64,000 bases of DNA from Cymbidium sinense (lineage: Eukaryota > Streptophyta > Magnoliopsida > Asparagales > Orchidaceae). This document shows positions 45,367 to 58,600 of this stretch, piece after piece; within the stretch, counting starts at the first letter, position 1; each line of letters starts with the position of its first letter. The stretch covers positions 314,123,001 through 314,187,000 of the forward strand of contig CM038214.1 in NCBI GenBank assembly GCA_021442155.1. Direction: 5' to 3'. Both the position numbers and the translations under genes were made by a program. The notes under the pieces were generated by a model. That model made no database searches. It was not told the origin of the DNA and saw only the letters and a list, made by a program, of their open reading frames with translations.

Positions 45367-46728
45367 AAAAAAAAACCAAAAATGCAAAACCCAAAACTAA
45401 AACTTGAACCCTAAATCTGAAACCTAAATCCTAAACCCTAAACCCTAAACACTAAACTGCCTAAACCCTAAACCCTAAACCCTAAACACCAAAACCTAAA
45501 CTCTCAACCCTATACCCTAAACCCTAAACCCTTAACCCTAAACTAAACCTAAACCCTAAAATTCTAAAAACTTAAACCTAAACTAAATAAAAGCTAGAAA
45601 TAAAATAAATAAAAAAACTAAAGCAAAATAAATTAGAAAAATAAAATAAAATAAAAAATAAACTAAAACCTAAACCTAAACCTAAACCTAAAAAGTGAAA
45701 AAAAACTAAAAACTAATCAAAAATAAATAAAACAAAAACATAAACTAAACTAAAAAAATAGAAAACCTACATAAAATAAAAACTAAACCTAAAATAAAAA
45801 ATAAATAAAAACTTAAATAAAATAGAAAATAAAAATAAACCTATAAAAATAACTAAAATAAATAAAAAATAAACTAAATAAACCTAAACCTACTGGTTTG
45901 CTTAATCTAAATAAAAAATAAAAATAAAAATAAAAAAAAAAATAAAAAAAAACCTAACACAAACTAACTAAAACACCCTAAATCCTTCTAAAAACTAAGC
46001 GTAAAAACTAAACCCTAAACGAAACTGACCCTAGGCAAAAAAAACCCAAAGACAAAGCCTAAACCCTAAACCCCAGAAACCCTAAACCCAAAAAACCAAA
46101 AAAAACTAAACCTAAACTAAATATAACATAAAAATAAAATAAATAAGAAAACCTAAACATAAATAAAATAAATAAGAAAACCTAAAAATAAATAAAATAA
46201 AAAAATTTAATTAATAAAAACCTAAACTAAACCTAAACTTAAACCTAAACCTAAACCGAAAAAATAGACATAAACTTGAACCAAAACCTAAAAAATAAAC
46301 TAAAGTAAAAAAAACCTAATCTATAATAGATAAACCTAAAATAAATAAATTAAACTAAATAAAAATAAAAATACACCTAAATAAAAATAAAAAAAGAAAA
46401 TAAACTAAATAAACTAAATAAACCTCATCCTACCGATTTTTTAATTTTTTTAAAAAAATCCCTACACCCTAAACCCTAAATCAAAAACCCTAAACCCTAA
46501 TATTAATCCAAAACCTTAAACCCTAAACCTACAATGCTAACCCTAGAACCCTAAACCCTAAGCCCTAGGCCCTAAACTAGCCATAAACCCTAAACCCTAA
46601 ATAATAAAAAATAAATAAATATTAAAGAAGAAACCCTAACCTTAAACCCTAAACCCTAAAACTAACCATAAACCTTAAACCCTAAACCTACAACCATAAA
46701 CGCTAAACTAACCATAAACCCTAAAGCC
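45367..46728 (+). repeat. C-strand telomere-like satellite, copies 10-11
   Basis: Outer flank AAAACTTGAACCCTAAATC near 45,397; CCCTAAA to 45,560; an A-rich block to 45,890 with border word near 45,889; a divergent patch at 45,940-46,090; a second A-rich block with border word near 46,430; and CCCTAAA variants up to copy 11. The AGTAACTAAATAA flank is absent here, as the next copy is truncated. Confidence 0.85.
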
Positions 46729-47094
46729 TGGAGGTGTTGCTGGATATAGAGGTAGTGATTGAAGTAGTGGTGGTTATGGAGGCGGGAGAAGTGACGGAGG
46801 TTACAGTCGTGGTGGTGGTTGAAGGAGAGATTAGGGATATGATTATGGATCCCGCAATTCAAGAGGTTAGGGTCATTCTAATGGGAACTGAAGAAACTAA
46901 AGAATGATCGATTCGATCTGTTGCTTATGGAACTATGCCTTTATAGTAGAGACGATTCTAGTTACCTAGGGTTTTTGATTTGCTCTATGCATGCTCATTT
47001 TCTATGTCTTCACTTGTGTCTTAAAAAACTTCGTGTGTTACTTGGTTGATGAAATCATAAAAAAGAAGTGTTGAATCTAAATTTATTCTTTGTT
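46729..47094 (+). pseudogene. GR-RBP 3' fragment, copy 11 (extra 5' truncation)
   Basis: This copy begins inside the Gly-rich region at CTGGAGGTGTTGCTGG, about 110 bases further 3' than all others. It is joined directly to ACCCTAAAGC. It reads GGVAGYRGSD, GGYGGGRSDGGYSRGGG, then a stop, and ends with TGA in place of Trp and TAA at 46898-46900. The 3' UTR is 46901-47094, then oligo(A). Either a secondary deletion or an independent truncated copy; the matching 3' end favours deletion. Confidence 0.87.
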
Positions 47095-48586
47095 AAAAAA
47101 ACACTAAAAACCCTAAATCCTAAACCTAAAACCTAAACCCTTAACCCTAAACCCTAAAACCCTAAACCCAAAACCTAAAACCTAAACCATTAACCCTAAA
47201 CCATAAACCGTAAACCCTAAAAAGCTAAAAACCTAAAACTAAACTAAATAAAACCTAAAAATAAAATAAATAAAAAGCTTAAACCAAATAAAATAAAAAC
47301 ATAAACTAACACCTAAACCTAAACCTAAACCTAAAAAAATAAAAAATAAAAATAAAAACTAAAATAAAATAAAATAAATTAAAACCTAAACTAAACTAAA
47401 AAAATAAAAAACTTAAACAAAAATTAAAAAAAAAACCTAAAATAAATAAAATAAAAACTAAATAAAAACCTAAATAAAAAATAAAAATAAAATATTTTAA
47501 AACTTAAATAAAATAAATAAACTAACTAAACTGGTTTTGCATAATTAAAAAAACCTCTAACCCACCCATACCACCTAAATCTACAAACTAAACCTAAACC
47601 ATAAACTAAACCCTAAACCCTAAACCTAAACCACCCTACCACCTAAACATTAAATTAAACCCTAAAACCCTAAAACCTAAAACTAAACCTAAACTAAATA
47701 AAAACTAAAAAAATAAATAAATAAATAAACCAAAACCTAAAAACAAAATAATATAAAAAATAAAAATTAAACTAAAATAAAATAAAATAAAATAAATACT
47801 AACCTAAATTAAACTAAAAAAATAAAATAAATCTATAAATAAAAAACCTAAATAGGATTAAAACATAACGTAAAATAAAAATAAGATAAACCTAAAATAA
47901 AGTAGAATAAAAAGTTAATAAAAACCTAAACCTAAAAGACAATCATAAAAATAAATAAAATATAAAACCCAAACCATGAACTTAAAAAAAACCTACACCT
48001 AAAATAAATAAACTAAAATAAACCTAAACCTAAACTAAAATAAATTAAAATTTAAAAATAAAACTTAAACATAAACCTAAAATTAACTAAACATAAACCC
48101 TAAACTAAGTAAAATAAAATAAACTAGAAATAAACCTAAACCTACACTAAAAAATAAAACCTAAAAACCAACCTAAAATAAAAACCTAAATCCTAAACCT
48201 AAAAAAATATAATAAAAACCTAAACCTAAAACTAAGAATAAAAAAGAAAACCTAAACCTAAAAAATAAAATAAAAATTAGACTAAACTAAAAAATAAGCA
48301 TAAACCTAAACATAAACCAAAAAATTAAACTAAAATAAAAACATAAAGTAAAATAGATAAACCCAAAATAAATAAGCTAAATTAAATTAAACTAAAAAAT
48401 AAACATAAATAAAAATAAAAAATAAAATAAACTAAAATAAATAAAAAATAACCTAAATAAACCTAAACCTACTAGTTTTCTTAATTAAAAAAACCCTAAA
48501 CCCTAAACCCTAAACCTAACCTATAGTAACAAAGTAAATATAAAAATAATTTTAAACCCTAAAACCTAATAAACCTAAACCATAAG
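47095..48586 (+). repeat. C-strand telomere-like satellite, copies 11-12
   Basis: CCCTAAA at 47,110-47,225, an A-rich block to 47,525, a border word (AAACTGGTTTTGCATAATT) near 47,533, a CCACCTAAAC-variant patch at 47,560-47,690, a second A-rich block to 48,470, a border word near 48,472, a short CCCTAAA run, and the copy flank (TAGTAACAAAGTAAATA) near 48,524. Confidence 0.85.
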
Positions 48587-49066
48587 AATCGGGAAAACCT
48601 TGACGGCAAGAACATCAGTGTCAACTAAGCTCAGTCCAGATCCCACAGTGGAGGCGAACGCGGAGGCGATGGTTATCGCAGTGGTGGTGGGGGATTTGGA
48701 GGTGCTGGTGGATATGGAGGTGGTGGTCGTAGTAGTTGTGGTTATGGAGGCAAGAGCAAGGATAGAGGTTACAGACGTGCTGGTGGCGGAGGGAGAGATC
48801 AGGGATATGATGGTGGATCACGTTACTCGAGATGCTGGGGTGGTTCTGATGGGAACTGTAGAAACTGAAGAATGACCAATCCGATCTACTACTTATGGAA
48901 CTTTGTCTTTACAATAGAGATGGTTCTAGTTATCTATGGTTTTTGATTTACTTTATGCATGCTCATTTTTTATCTGTCATCACTTTTGTCTTAGTAAACT
49001 TGGTGTGTTACTTTGTTGATGAAATCAAATAGAAGAAATGTTGAATCTAAATTTGTTCTCTGTAAG
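48587..49066 (+). pseudogene. GR-RBP 3' fragment, copy 12
   Basis: The breakpoint word is AATCGGGAAAAC, with a one-base insertion relative to AATGGGCAGAAC. The Gly-rich frame is well kept after that: GGGGFGGAGGYGGGGRSSCG, GYGGKSKDRGYRR, GRDQGYDGGSRYSR and GSDGNCRN with TGA at 48866-48868; the Trp codon is TGT. The Gln site of the RRM end is TAA. The 3' UTR is 48869-49066, ending in TGTAAGAAAAC. Confidence 0.9.
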
Positions 49067-52000
49067 AAAACAAAAAATAAAAACCCTAAACCTTAAAATA
49101 GAAAATCCTAAACCCTAAACCCTGAACCCTAAAACATAAACTCTAAACCCTAAACCTACAAACCTAAACCCTAATCCCAAACACTAACCAAAAACCCTAA
49201 AATCCCAAAACTCTAAAGCCTAAACCTAAACCCTAAATTAACCCTCAACCCTAAGCTAACCCTAAAACCCAAACCTTAAACCCTAAACCCTAAACCATAA
49301 TCCTTAATGCCTAAACAGTAAACCTTAAACCCTAAACCCTAAACTCTAACCCCTAAACCCTTACCCTAAACTCTAAACCCTAAACCCTGAAACCCCATAA
49401 ACCCTAAACCCTAAACCTTAAACCCTAAAAACCTAAAATCATAAATTAAACTAAAATACAATAAATAAAAACCTAAATTAAACTAAAAAATAAAATACAC
49501 CTAAAAATGAAAATCTTAAATAAAATTAAAACTAATCGTAAGATGAAATGAAAATAAACTTAAAATAAAATAAAATAAAAACTAAATAAAAGCCTAAACC
49601 TAAAATATAATTCTAAAAATAAAACCTAAAAATAATAAATAAAACCTAAAAATAAAATAAATAAATAAACCTAAACCTAAATAAAATAAAAATAAATAAA
49701 CCTAAATAAAATAAAATAAACCTATACCTAAACCTAAACCTAAACCCTAAAAAGTAAATATAAACGTAAACTATAATCTAAACTTAAACCTAAACCCAAA
49801 AAAATAAATAAAAAATTAATACTAAACCAAAATAAAAAAAATAAACACCTAAACCAAATTAGAAAATAAAAAACCTATATAAAACAAAAATTAAACCTAA
49901 AATATAATTAAAATTAACTTAAAATAAAATAAAATAAAAACTAAATAAAAACCTAAACCTAGAAAATATACCATAAAATTAAACCTAAAAATAAATAAAA
50001 ATAAACCCTAAGTTAAAATAAAAACCTAAACCTTAATCAAAAATAAAATAAACCTAAACCTAAACTAAAATAAACTAAACTTAAATACAGTAAACCTAAA
50101 CCTAAACCTAAACTGAATAAAATAATATAAACTAAAAAAAATAATACCTAAATGTAAACCTGAAATAACTAATTAAAAGCTAAACCTAAAAAAATAAAAT
50201 AAAAACTTAAACCTAAACCTAAAATAAAAATTAAAACCTAAACCTAAAAAATAAAATAAAAATAAAACTAAATTAAAAATAAACCTAATCCTAAAAAATG
50301 AACTACAATAAAAAAATCTAAACTAAAATAAATAAACCAAATTTAAATAAACAAATCTAAATAAATATAAAAATAAACCTAAATAAAAAAAATAAACTAA
50401 AATAAATAAATAAAATAAACTAAATAAACACAAACCTACTAGTTTACATAATTTTAAAAAATCAAAAATAAAACGAAAATAAAATAAAAAACCAAACCCT
50501 AAACCCTAAAATGAACCATAAACCCAAAACTTACAATCCTAAACCCTAAACCGTAAAACCTGTAACCCTAAACCTACAACCCTAAACTTTAAACACCAAA
50601 CCCTAAACCCTAAACCCTAAACCCTAAACCCTAAAAATCTAAAAACCTAAACCTAAGCTAAATAAAACCTAAAAATAAAATAAATAAAAAAACATAATCC
50701 TAAATAAAATAAATAAAATAAAATAAAATAAAAACCTAAACCTAAACATAAAATTAAAAATAAAAACTAAACTAAAATAAAATAAATAAAAGCATAAACT
50801 AAACTTAAAAAAAAATAAACCTTAAAGTAAAAAGCTTAAATACAATAAAAACTAAATCTAAAATAAAAATAAAATAAACCAAAAATAAAATAAAATAAAA
50901 ACTAAATAAAAACCTAAACCTAAAAAATAAAGCTAAAAATAAATAAAAAGCAAAACCTACATCCTAAAATAAAAAAAACCTAAATCTAAAATAAAAACAA
51001 AATAAACCTATACCTAAACTAAAATTAATAAAACTTAAACCTAAACCTAAAATTAATTAAACCTACACCTAAACCTAAACTAAATAAAATAAAATAAACT
51101 AAAAATAAACTTAAACCTAAACTAAAAAATAAAACTTAAAAATGGACCTAAAATATAAAAACTTAAGCCTAAAGCTAAAAATAAAAAATTAAACCAAAAC
51201 CAAAAAAATAAAATTAAAATAAAAATAAACTAAAAAATAAACCCAAACTCAAAGGTAAACCTAAAAAATAAACTAAATTAAAAAACTTAAACTAAAATTA
51301 ATAAACTAAACTAAATAAAAATAAAAATAAACCTAAATAAAAGTAAAAATAAAATAAGCTAAAATAAATAAAAACTAAATTAAATAAACATAACCATACT
51401 ATTTTACTTAATTTACAAAAAAAAAATTAGAGATAAAAAAAACCCTTACCCTAAACCCTAAACCTTAAACCTATAACCCTAAACCTACAACCCTAAACCA
51501 TAAAACCTAAAACACTAAACCTTAAACCCTACCAAAAAACCCTAACCTAAACCCTAAATCCTATGAGAAACCTAAACCCTAAACTTTTTTAAAAAAATAT
51601 TAAACCCTAAACCATAAACCCAAAATCCTATACCCTAAACAAAAACCTAAACCCTAAACCTAAAACCTAAACCCTAAACCCTAATCCCTAAAAGCCCTAA
51701 ACCCTACAAACCACAAACCACAAACCATATACCCTAAACCTTAAAACATAAACCTAAATAAGAAAATAAAATCAAATAAAAAGCTAAACTAAATTCTAAA
51801 CCTAAAAATAAAAAAAAGAAAATAAAAATTAAACTAAAATAAAATAAATAAAAGCTTAAACTAAATAAAAAAATAAAATAAACCTAAAAATAAAAACTAA
51901 ACCTAAAATAAAAATAACATAAACCTAAGATAAAACAAATAAAAACCAAATAAAAATCTAAACATAAAAAATAAACCTAAAAATAAATAAAAAATAACAC

Positions 52001-54425
52001 TTAAACCCTAAACTAAAAAAAAATTGAAACCTAAAATAAAAATATAATAAACCTAAACATAAACTAAAACAAACTAAATAAAAAGAAATAAAATCTAAAC
52101 CTAAACATAAAATAAACTAAACCTAAACCTAAACCTAAACTAAATAAAATAAAATAAACTAAAATAAACTAAGCCTAAACTAAAATTAAAACCTAAAAAA
52201 AACCTAAAATAACTAACCTAAACCTAAAAGATAAAATAAAATCTAAACCTAAACCTAAACCTAAAAATAAAATAAAAAGAAAACTAAACTAAAAATAAAC
52301 TTAAACTTAAACTTAAACCTAAAAAATAAAATAAAAAAACAAAAACAAAAATAAATTAAGTAAACTAAGTAAAAATAAAAATATTCCTAAATAAAAACTA
52401 AAAATAAAATAAACTAAAATAAATAAAAAATAAACTAAATAAACCTAAACCTATTGGTTTACTTAACTTTTTTAAAAATAACCCAAAAACATAAACCAAA
52501 AAAAAACCCAAAAATAAACCTAAGAATAAAAAACCTAAATAAAATAAAATCTAAACATAAAATAAAAATAAAATAAACCTAAAATAAGCCTAAAATAAAA
52601 TAAAAATTAAATAAAATCCTAAGACTAAAAGATAAAACCTAAAAATAAATAAACAATAAAACTTAAAACCAAAACTGAAAAAAAACCTAAACTTAAACTA
52701 AAATAAACCAAACTAAAATAAATAAAACCTAAACCTTAACTACCAAATAAAATAAAGAATAAAAGATAAAGATAAAATTAGTAAAATATAAGTAAAAAAT
52801 AAAACATAAAATATAAAATAAAAAAAAAAACCTAAAAGATAAAATGGAACCTAAAACTGACCCTAAATAAACTAAAAAAAAATAAATAAAATTAAAAATA
52901 AATAAACCTAAACAAAAAAAAATAGCCTAAAAATTAAAAAATTAAATAAACATTAAAGTAAAAATAAAAATAATAAAATAATAAAAATAAACTAAAATAA
53001 AATAAAAAATAAAACAAGATAAAATAAATAAACTAAACTATGGTTTACTAATTTAAAAAAAAAAACTCACAAACCAAAAGGAACCACAAAACCCTAGCCT
53101 AAACTAAACCCAAATCTAAGTCAAAACCTAAACCCTAAACCCTAATCCCAAACCCTAAACCCTAAACCACAAGCACCCAAAACCACAAACCACAAAGCCT
53201 AAACCCTCAACCTTAAACCCTAAAAACCTAAAAACCTAAACTTAAATTAAATAAAACATAAAAATAAAATATATAAAAAAACTTAAACCTAAATAAAATA
53301 TAAAATTAAAATAAAATAAAAACTTAAACAAAAACCTAAACCTAAACATAAAAATAAAACAATTAATTAATAAAAATAGATTAAATAAAATGAATAAAAA
53401 CCTAAACTAAACTTAAAAATAAAACAAACTTAAGAATAAAATCCTAATTAAAATAAAAACCAAATACCCTAAAAATAAAATAAAATATAAGCTAAATAAA
53501 ATCCTAAACCTAACAAATAAACCTAAAAATAAAACTTAAAAATAAACAAAAGATAAAACCTAAAACCTAAACCCTAAACTAAAAAAAAGTAAACCTAAAA
53601 TTAAAATATAAAAAAGCCAAATAAAATAAACCTAAACCTAAACTATAATAAACTAAAGAAAAATAAGTAAAACTTAAGCCTTAAATAAACTAAACCTAAA
53701 CCATAAACTAAATAAAATATAATAAACTCAAAATAAACCTAAACTTAAACTAAAAAATAAAACCTAAAATAAACCTAAAATAAAAACCTAAAACCTAAAA
53801 CCTAAACCTAAAAAAATAAAATAAAAACCAGAACCTAAATGTAAAAACAAATATATACCTAAACCTAAAAAATAAAATAAAAATAAAATCACACTACAAA
53901 ATAAACATAAACCTAAACCTAAAATTAAAATATAAACTAAAATGAAAAACCTAAACTAAAATAAATAAACTAAACTAAAAAAATGTAAATAAAAATGTAA
54001 AATAAACTAAAATGAGCTACTGGGTTTGCTTCATTTAAAAAAAACCCAAATCTTACTTATAAAACCCACCTTAAAACACTATAAACCTGACCCTAAACCA
54101 CAAAAACTAAAACATCTTACCTTAAATGAAAATACCATAAAAACTGACCTACCCTAAATAACTAAAACTGAATCCACAAAAACCTGAGCCTAATATAAAA
54201 CTAAACTAAGCCATGAAACATAAACCTCTATTAACCTACTAACCCTAAATCTGATCCTAAACCCTATACTAAACTAAACTCCTGACCACACTCTAAACTG
54301 AGCTAAAATTAAACCAAACTGATCTAAACTAAAACAAACCTAAACCTAAACTGCCTAAAACAAAACCTAAATAAAACTGACCCTAAACTAAAAAACTAAC
54401 CAAAACCAAACCTAAACACTAGAAA
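49067..54425 (+). repeat. Long C-strand telomere-like satellite without GR-RBP copies
   Basis: Five to six monomers of about 0.6-2 kb: CCCTAAA patches at 49,100-49,440, 50,500-50,640, 51,440-51,750 and 53,090-53,230, each preceded by a border word (about 50,443, 51,388, 52,452, 53,036, 54,018) and separated by A-rich AAATAAA/CCTAAA blocks. From 54,040 to 54,425 the motif is more decayed, with CTGACCCTAAAC, AAACTGA and ACCTGAGCC variants. No coding sequence or RNA gene was recognised. Confidence 0.85.
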
Positions 54426-54429
54426 CCTA

Positions 54430-54580
54430 AACTAGATAACCTTAGTTCCCCTCTACAACATTATGGTGATTTCATTAGCGCATCGCCATATCTCATTTTT
54501 GGTGGATACTTCATTATTCTCGACCATTTTTTGGAGCATTTATAATCTCTGGCTACACGTGTGATGTATCTCTTCTGAAT
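54430..54580 (+). other. LINE 5' leader
   Basis: About 150 bases of non-telomeric, mixed-composition sequence (from ACCTTAGTTCCCCTCTACAA) precede the probable ORF1 start. They mark the unshortened 5' end of the LINE. The exact edge is uncertain by a few tens of bases because the preceding repeat is degenerate. Confidence 0.55.
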
Positions 54581-55945
54581 ATGGCTATGGTGACCTCGAA
54601 CCCATAAAATATATCTCCTAATTCAGATGATCCGGCTAGGGCAGCCAATTTTTTGGGGATTCCTGAACCCAATGCCATTCCTACTATTAAATCTTTTAAA
54701 GATGCACTTTATGGTAAGAGCTCAACCTCCTATGACTTGGTGAATCTAATTTCTACTTCTTTTTGAGGTATGTCTGCAATCATGTGTTCAGATCTTGATG
54801 TCGAAAAGCTTACAAAACCTTTTGAATTTACTTTTGTTGGAAAATTTGCTTCGCACTGGCCAAATTTGGACAAGATCCGATCCTTTTTCATAACCTTAAA
54901 CTTTTGGGCGCTTTCTCTATTGGCCTGATCGATCCAAGACATATTCCAATTCAACTTACGAATGATTTAGATTATCCAAGAGTTTTCTCTCATCGATCTT
55001 ATTGTGTCTTTAACCATCAAATGCATTTGTTGAAGTGGTCTCGCCTTTTTGATATAAAGGATGAATCACCTATTGTTCATGTGTGGTTAGCTTTTCCAAA
55101 TATGAGAATCCATTATGTTACCCACTAGGTTTTATTTGCTATTGAGGCTCTTTTCAGTCTTTCGCTTCAAATCGATTAGGAGACCACTGTGAGATCTCAT
55201 CCCTCTATTGCTCGTATATTGGTTGAACTTGACATATCTAAGAAACATCCTATAGAGGTCTAGATTGGATCTAAAAAGTTTGGTTATTTACAAAAGGTGG
55301 AATTTGAAAAATTTTTGGTTTTCTGTTCCCATTGCAAGATACATGGTCATGATAATTCAGAGTGTTTTGTTCTTCACCCGCATCTTAAAAAGAAAATTTT
55401 GAATGATCATGACTCTACATTAGCTTCTGATAAAGTTAATAAAACTATTTTTGTGCCTAAAAATAACTTAAATGTTGATATTAGGTTAGATTCTTTGGAA
55501 TCTTTTGATGTTCCTAAAATTGTTCATTCTACTTCTCATTCTGACCATGACAAAGGTACTAATATTGTTGAAAATGATGGTTTTCCCAACAACCTTTCTT
55601 TACATGAGAATATGCCTATTATGGCTAATTCCAAATTCAAAGAGGCTGAAAAAATGATGATTCATTCTCTATTGAGTCTATTCCTACTTCTTTGCCAGTA
55701 GTAATTGATGAGAATGAGGATTTAAATTATAACTTGAATGTGGCTGAAATTCTTGAGTGAAACACTGATTCTGACATTGGTAATTATGCTTTGAATGGTA
55801 TAATTTATTCTCCTTCCCCTAATTCCAAGATTGATCATCATTCTAATCCCACTTTTCAATAAAATGATAATTTGGAAGAGGGAGAAGTTATGATTAAAAA
55901 TGTTCTTGTTGATCCTTATCCAATTAATAATCCATTGGATTAATC
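54581..55945 (+). pseudogene. LINE ORF1 (DUF4283 + zinc knuckle) remnant
   Basis: The likely start is ATG at 54,581 (MAMVTSNP then TAA). The frame continues with NSDDPARAANFLGIPEPNAI and SFKDALYGKSS. The DUF4283 domain spans about 54,790-55,200: KPFEFTFVGKFASHWPNLDK, LGAFSIGLIDPRHIPIQLTN, FSHRSYCVFNHQMHLLKWS and DESPIVHVWLAFPNMRIHY. RPSIAR-like and LVELDISKKHPIEV pieces lead to the knuckle CSHCKIHGHDNSEC (about 55,327-55,370), with C-x2-C-x4-H-x4-C spacing. The acidic, Asn-rich tail runs to about 55,945. The protein would bind RNA or nucleic acid in the LINE particle. Two frame changes and several stops break it. Confidence 0.8.
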
Positions 55946-56130
55946 AATGGCCTCTTAACTCTATTACCATTTTAGTAGAACTTTATCTGATCATGCCTAA
56001 CTTTTGGTTTCTGTTAAAGAAAACTCTAAAAGATTAAACATCTCACCCTCTTTCAGATTTCAAAATATGTAGATTCAACATTTGCATTTTCTTAAAGTCA
56101 TGGCCATTAATTGGATTGCCCCTTTACACT
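55946..56130 (+). pseudogene. Residual LINE endonuclease C-terminus
   Basis: The phrase SRTLSDHA followed by LLVSVKEN and SFRFQNM (about 55,975-56,075) matches the end of the AP-type endonuclease of plant L1 elements, where SDHxPLL carries the catalytic Asp-His pair. The preceding roughly 200 residues are absent: the ORF1 tail and this fragment are adjacent, so an internal deletion removed most of the domain. Confidence 0.65.
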
Positions 56131-57600
56131 CTAATAATTCGATTAGGGGAATGAATAGATTATAGTTTAAGCTTAAAAGGCTCAAATAAAATCTAGTTTG
56201 GTGGAACAAACATTATTTTAAAAATCTTTTTGCTAATATAAAAATCATGGAACTTTTGGTTTGTGATCTTGAAATTGCTATTTTAACTGACTCCTCTAAG
56301 CATAAGGATTTAAATGAAGCTATAGATAAACTTGTTAATTATCAGAATATGGAAGAGATCTATTGGTGATAAAAAGGTAGTAGTAAATATATTACTGATG
56401 GGGATAAGATTACCAGGTATTTTGATGCTTTATTTAATAAAAAGAGAGCTTTAAATTATATACAAAAAATGAAAAATGATAATGGAGATTAGACCACAAA
56501 TATTAATGTTATTAATGATTATGTTATGAAACAATTTAGATATATGCTTAATAAAAGCCACTCTTGTGAAGCTATTTCTAATTCACATTTGATCCCTCTA
56601 TTATTACCAATGATGATAATTATTAGCTTACTAATTTGTCTACTGAAGATGAGATTGGTAAAATTCTTAATAGCATGAACATTGATTCCATTGCTGGTCC
56701 GGAGGGTTATACTACTAATTTTTTTCAAAATTGTTGGTCTATTATTAAGCATGACTTAATCGATGCTATTGTTGATTTCTTTATGGGTAATCCTCTCCTT
56801 AAATATTCTTCAAGCACTTCCATTATTCTCATATGTAAAAAAGATAATCCAGATTCTTAGAGTGATTTCAGACCTATTAGTCTTTGCACTTTCTTTAATA
56901 AATTGATTTCTAAAATTCTTGCTAATAAACTTAGTCCTTTACTTCAAAAAATTATCTCTCTAAACCAAACTAGTTTTGTTAGAGGGAGATCTATATCTGA
57001 TAATACTTTTCTTGCTCAAGAGCTTATACATGATTTGGATGTTCCAACTATAGGTGGTAACATCTTTTTTAAATTATTTATTTCTAAAGCCTTTGATAAT
57101 ATATCATGGGATTTCCATTTAAATATCCTTCATTTATTAGGTTTCTCTAATAATTTCATTAACCTTATTAAAAATTGTATTAATAATGTCTGGTTTTCTA
57201 TTCTTCTTAATGGTGAAGCTTTAGGCTTCTTTCCTTCTTCTCATGGATTGAGACAAGGAGACCTTTCTCCCCTTCTTTATTTAATATTGATGTGGAATAC
57301 CTTTCTAAGAGTTTAAATGATTTATTAAATTATAATCCAAGCATGTACTTTAGAACTCTTGGTGGTATCCCTATTTCTCATCTTAGCTTTGTTGATTATT
57401 TCATTATCTTTTGTAATGCTTCTTTTCCTCATATCAAAAGACTTAAGAAAATTTTAAATTATTTTGTTATAGAAAGTGGCTTTCTATTAATGAAAGCAAG
57501 AGCTACTTTATTACCTCCTCTAAAATTTCTAATAATAAAATCAATCATATCTTGAGAATCACTAACAACAACTCCCATTAAATATCACGGGTGCTCATCT
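56131..57600 (+). pseudogene. LINE reverse transcriptase
   Basis: The pre-RT linker (KYITDGDKITRYFDALFNKK, about 56,385-56,445) leads into the domain: LSTEDEIGKILNSMN, GPEGYTTNFFQNCW, STSIILICKKDNPDS, then DFRPISLCTFFNKLISKILA (56,870-56,930), QTSFVRGRSISDNTFLAQEL, FKLFISKAFDNISW (palm motif with the first catalytic Asp in AFD), HGLRQGDLSPLLY, and HLSFVDYFIIFC (about 57,376-57,415). The last corresponds to the usual AYADD loop, but the two Asp have become D-Y, so the catalytic pair is broken. Frameshift near 57,300 and stops before 56,870. Confidence 0.85.
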
Positions 57601-58600
57601 TTTCAAAGGTTAAAGAGATTCCATCTTTTGATGAGCTTATCCAAAAAATTTCTAATGAAATTTTGGTGTGGTAATTTCACTTACTTTCTTTTGGTGTGCT
57701 TACTTTGCTTAAGAGTACTCTTAATTCAATGCCTTTATATCTTATTCAAATAATTATCCCTACTAATTCTATCTTAAATTGAATTGATCATCTCCTTAAT
57801 AAATTTTTATTGGGCTCTAATAATTAATAGAATGTGTTGGACTTCTTGGCATAAGTGTTGTGGTCCTTTGGGTGAAGGTGGACTTGGCTGCAAACCTATT
57901 CGTGAAGCTATTATTGCCTTCTAACATAAACTCTAATGGAATTTTAGAAAAAAAGATAGCCTCTGGGCTAATTTTATGATAACTAAATACTGACAGTGTA
58001 CACACCCTCTAATATGTACTTATAAAGTTGGTGACTCCCCAGTTTGGAAAAGGCTAAGCTCCATTAAATGGGAGGCTGAATCCTTGATATCTTGTGGTAT
58101 AAATTTAGGATCTTCTTTCTTTTGGTAAGACAACTAGATTGGTGGTGGTTCTATTCATTCTTTTTTATCTACCCATTCTACTACTGCTACTAAAGTTAAC
58201 TCCTTTTGGCTTAAAAACAAGTGGAATGATAGTAAACTTAACAAATTTATTCCTATCTCTCTTTTTGATAAATTTAGTGATATTTCTATCCTTTCCAACA
58301 AGCCTGATCAAATTCTTTTTGAGTTGTCTTATAATGATGATTTTATTCTTAAAGAGGATTGGAATTATATTAGAGATGCTCATATTTCTTTTAATGCATT
58401 TATCAAACATTGGAATAATATCATTCCTATCTCTTATTATATCCTTACTTGGAGAATTCTGAAGAACTTCATTCCTGTTGATTCCTTGCTCTGGGATAAA
58501 GGATTTCATTTGCCTTCCAAATGTTATAATTGTTTTTATATCAAAAATGGTAATCATTTTTTTATCAATGGCACTATTGCCTCCAAATTATGAGTTTGGT
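57601..58600 (+). pseudogene. LINE post-RT region and zf-RVT
   Basis: The thumb-like region shows LGVLTLLKSTLNSMPLYLIQ-type residues near 57,700-57,760 and a GEGGLGCKPIREA motif near 57,870-57,915, typical of plant L1 elements. WKRLSSIKWEAESL is near 58,047. The zf-RVT segment spans 58,440-58,600: YILTWRILKNFIPVDSLLWD, SKCYNCF and GNHFFING, a reduced version of the C-x2-C...H-x3-C pattern. The two short frames here overlap because of frameshifts. Confidence 0.75.
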
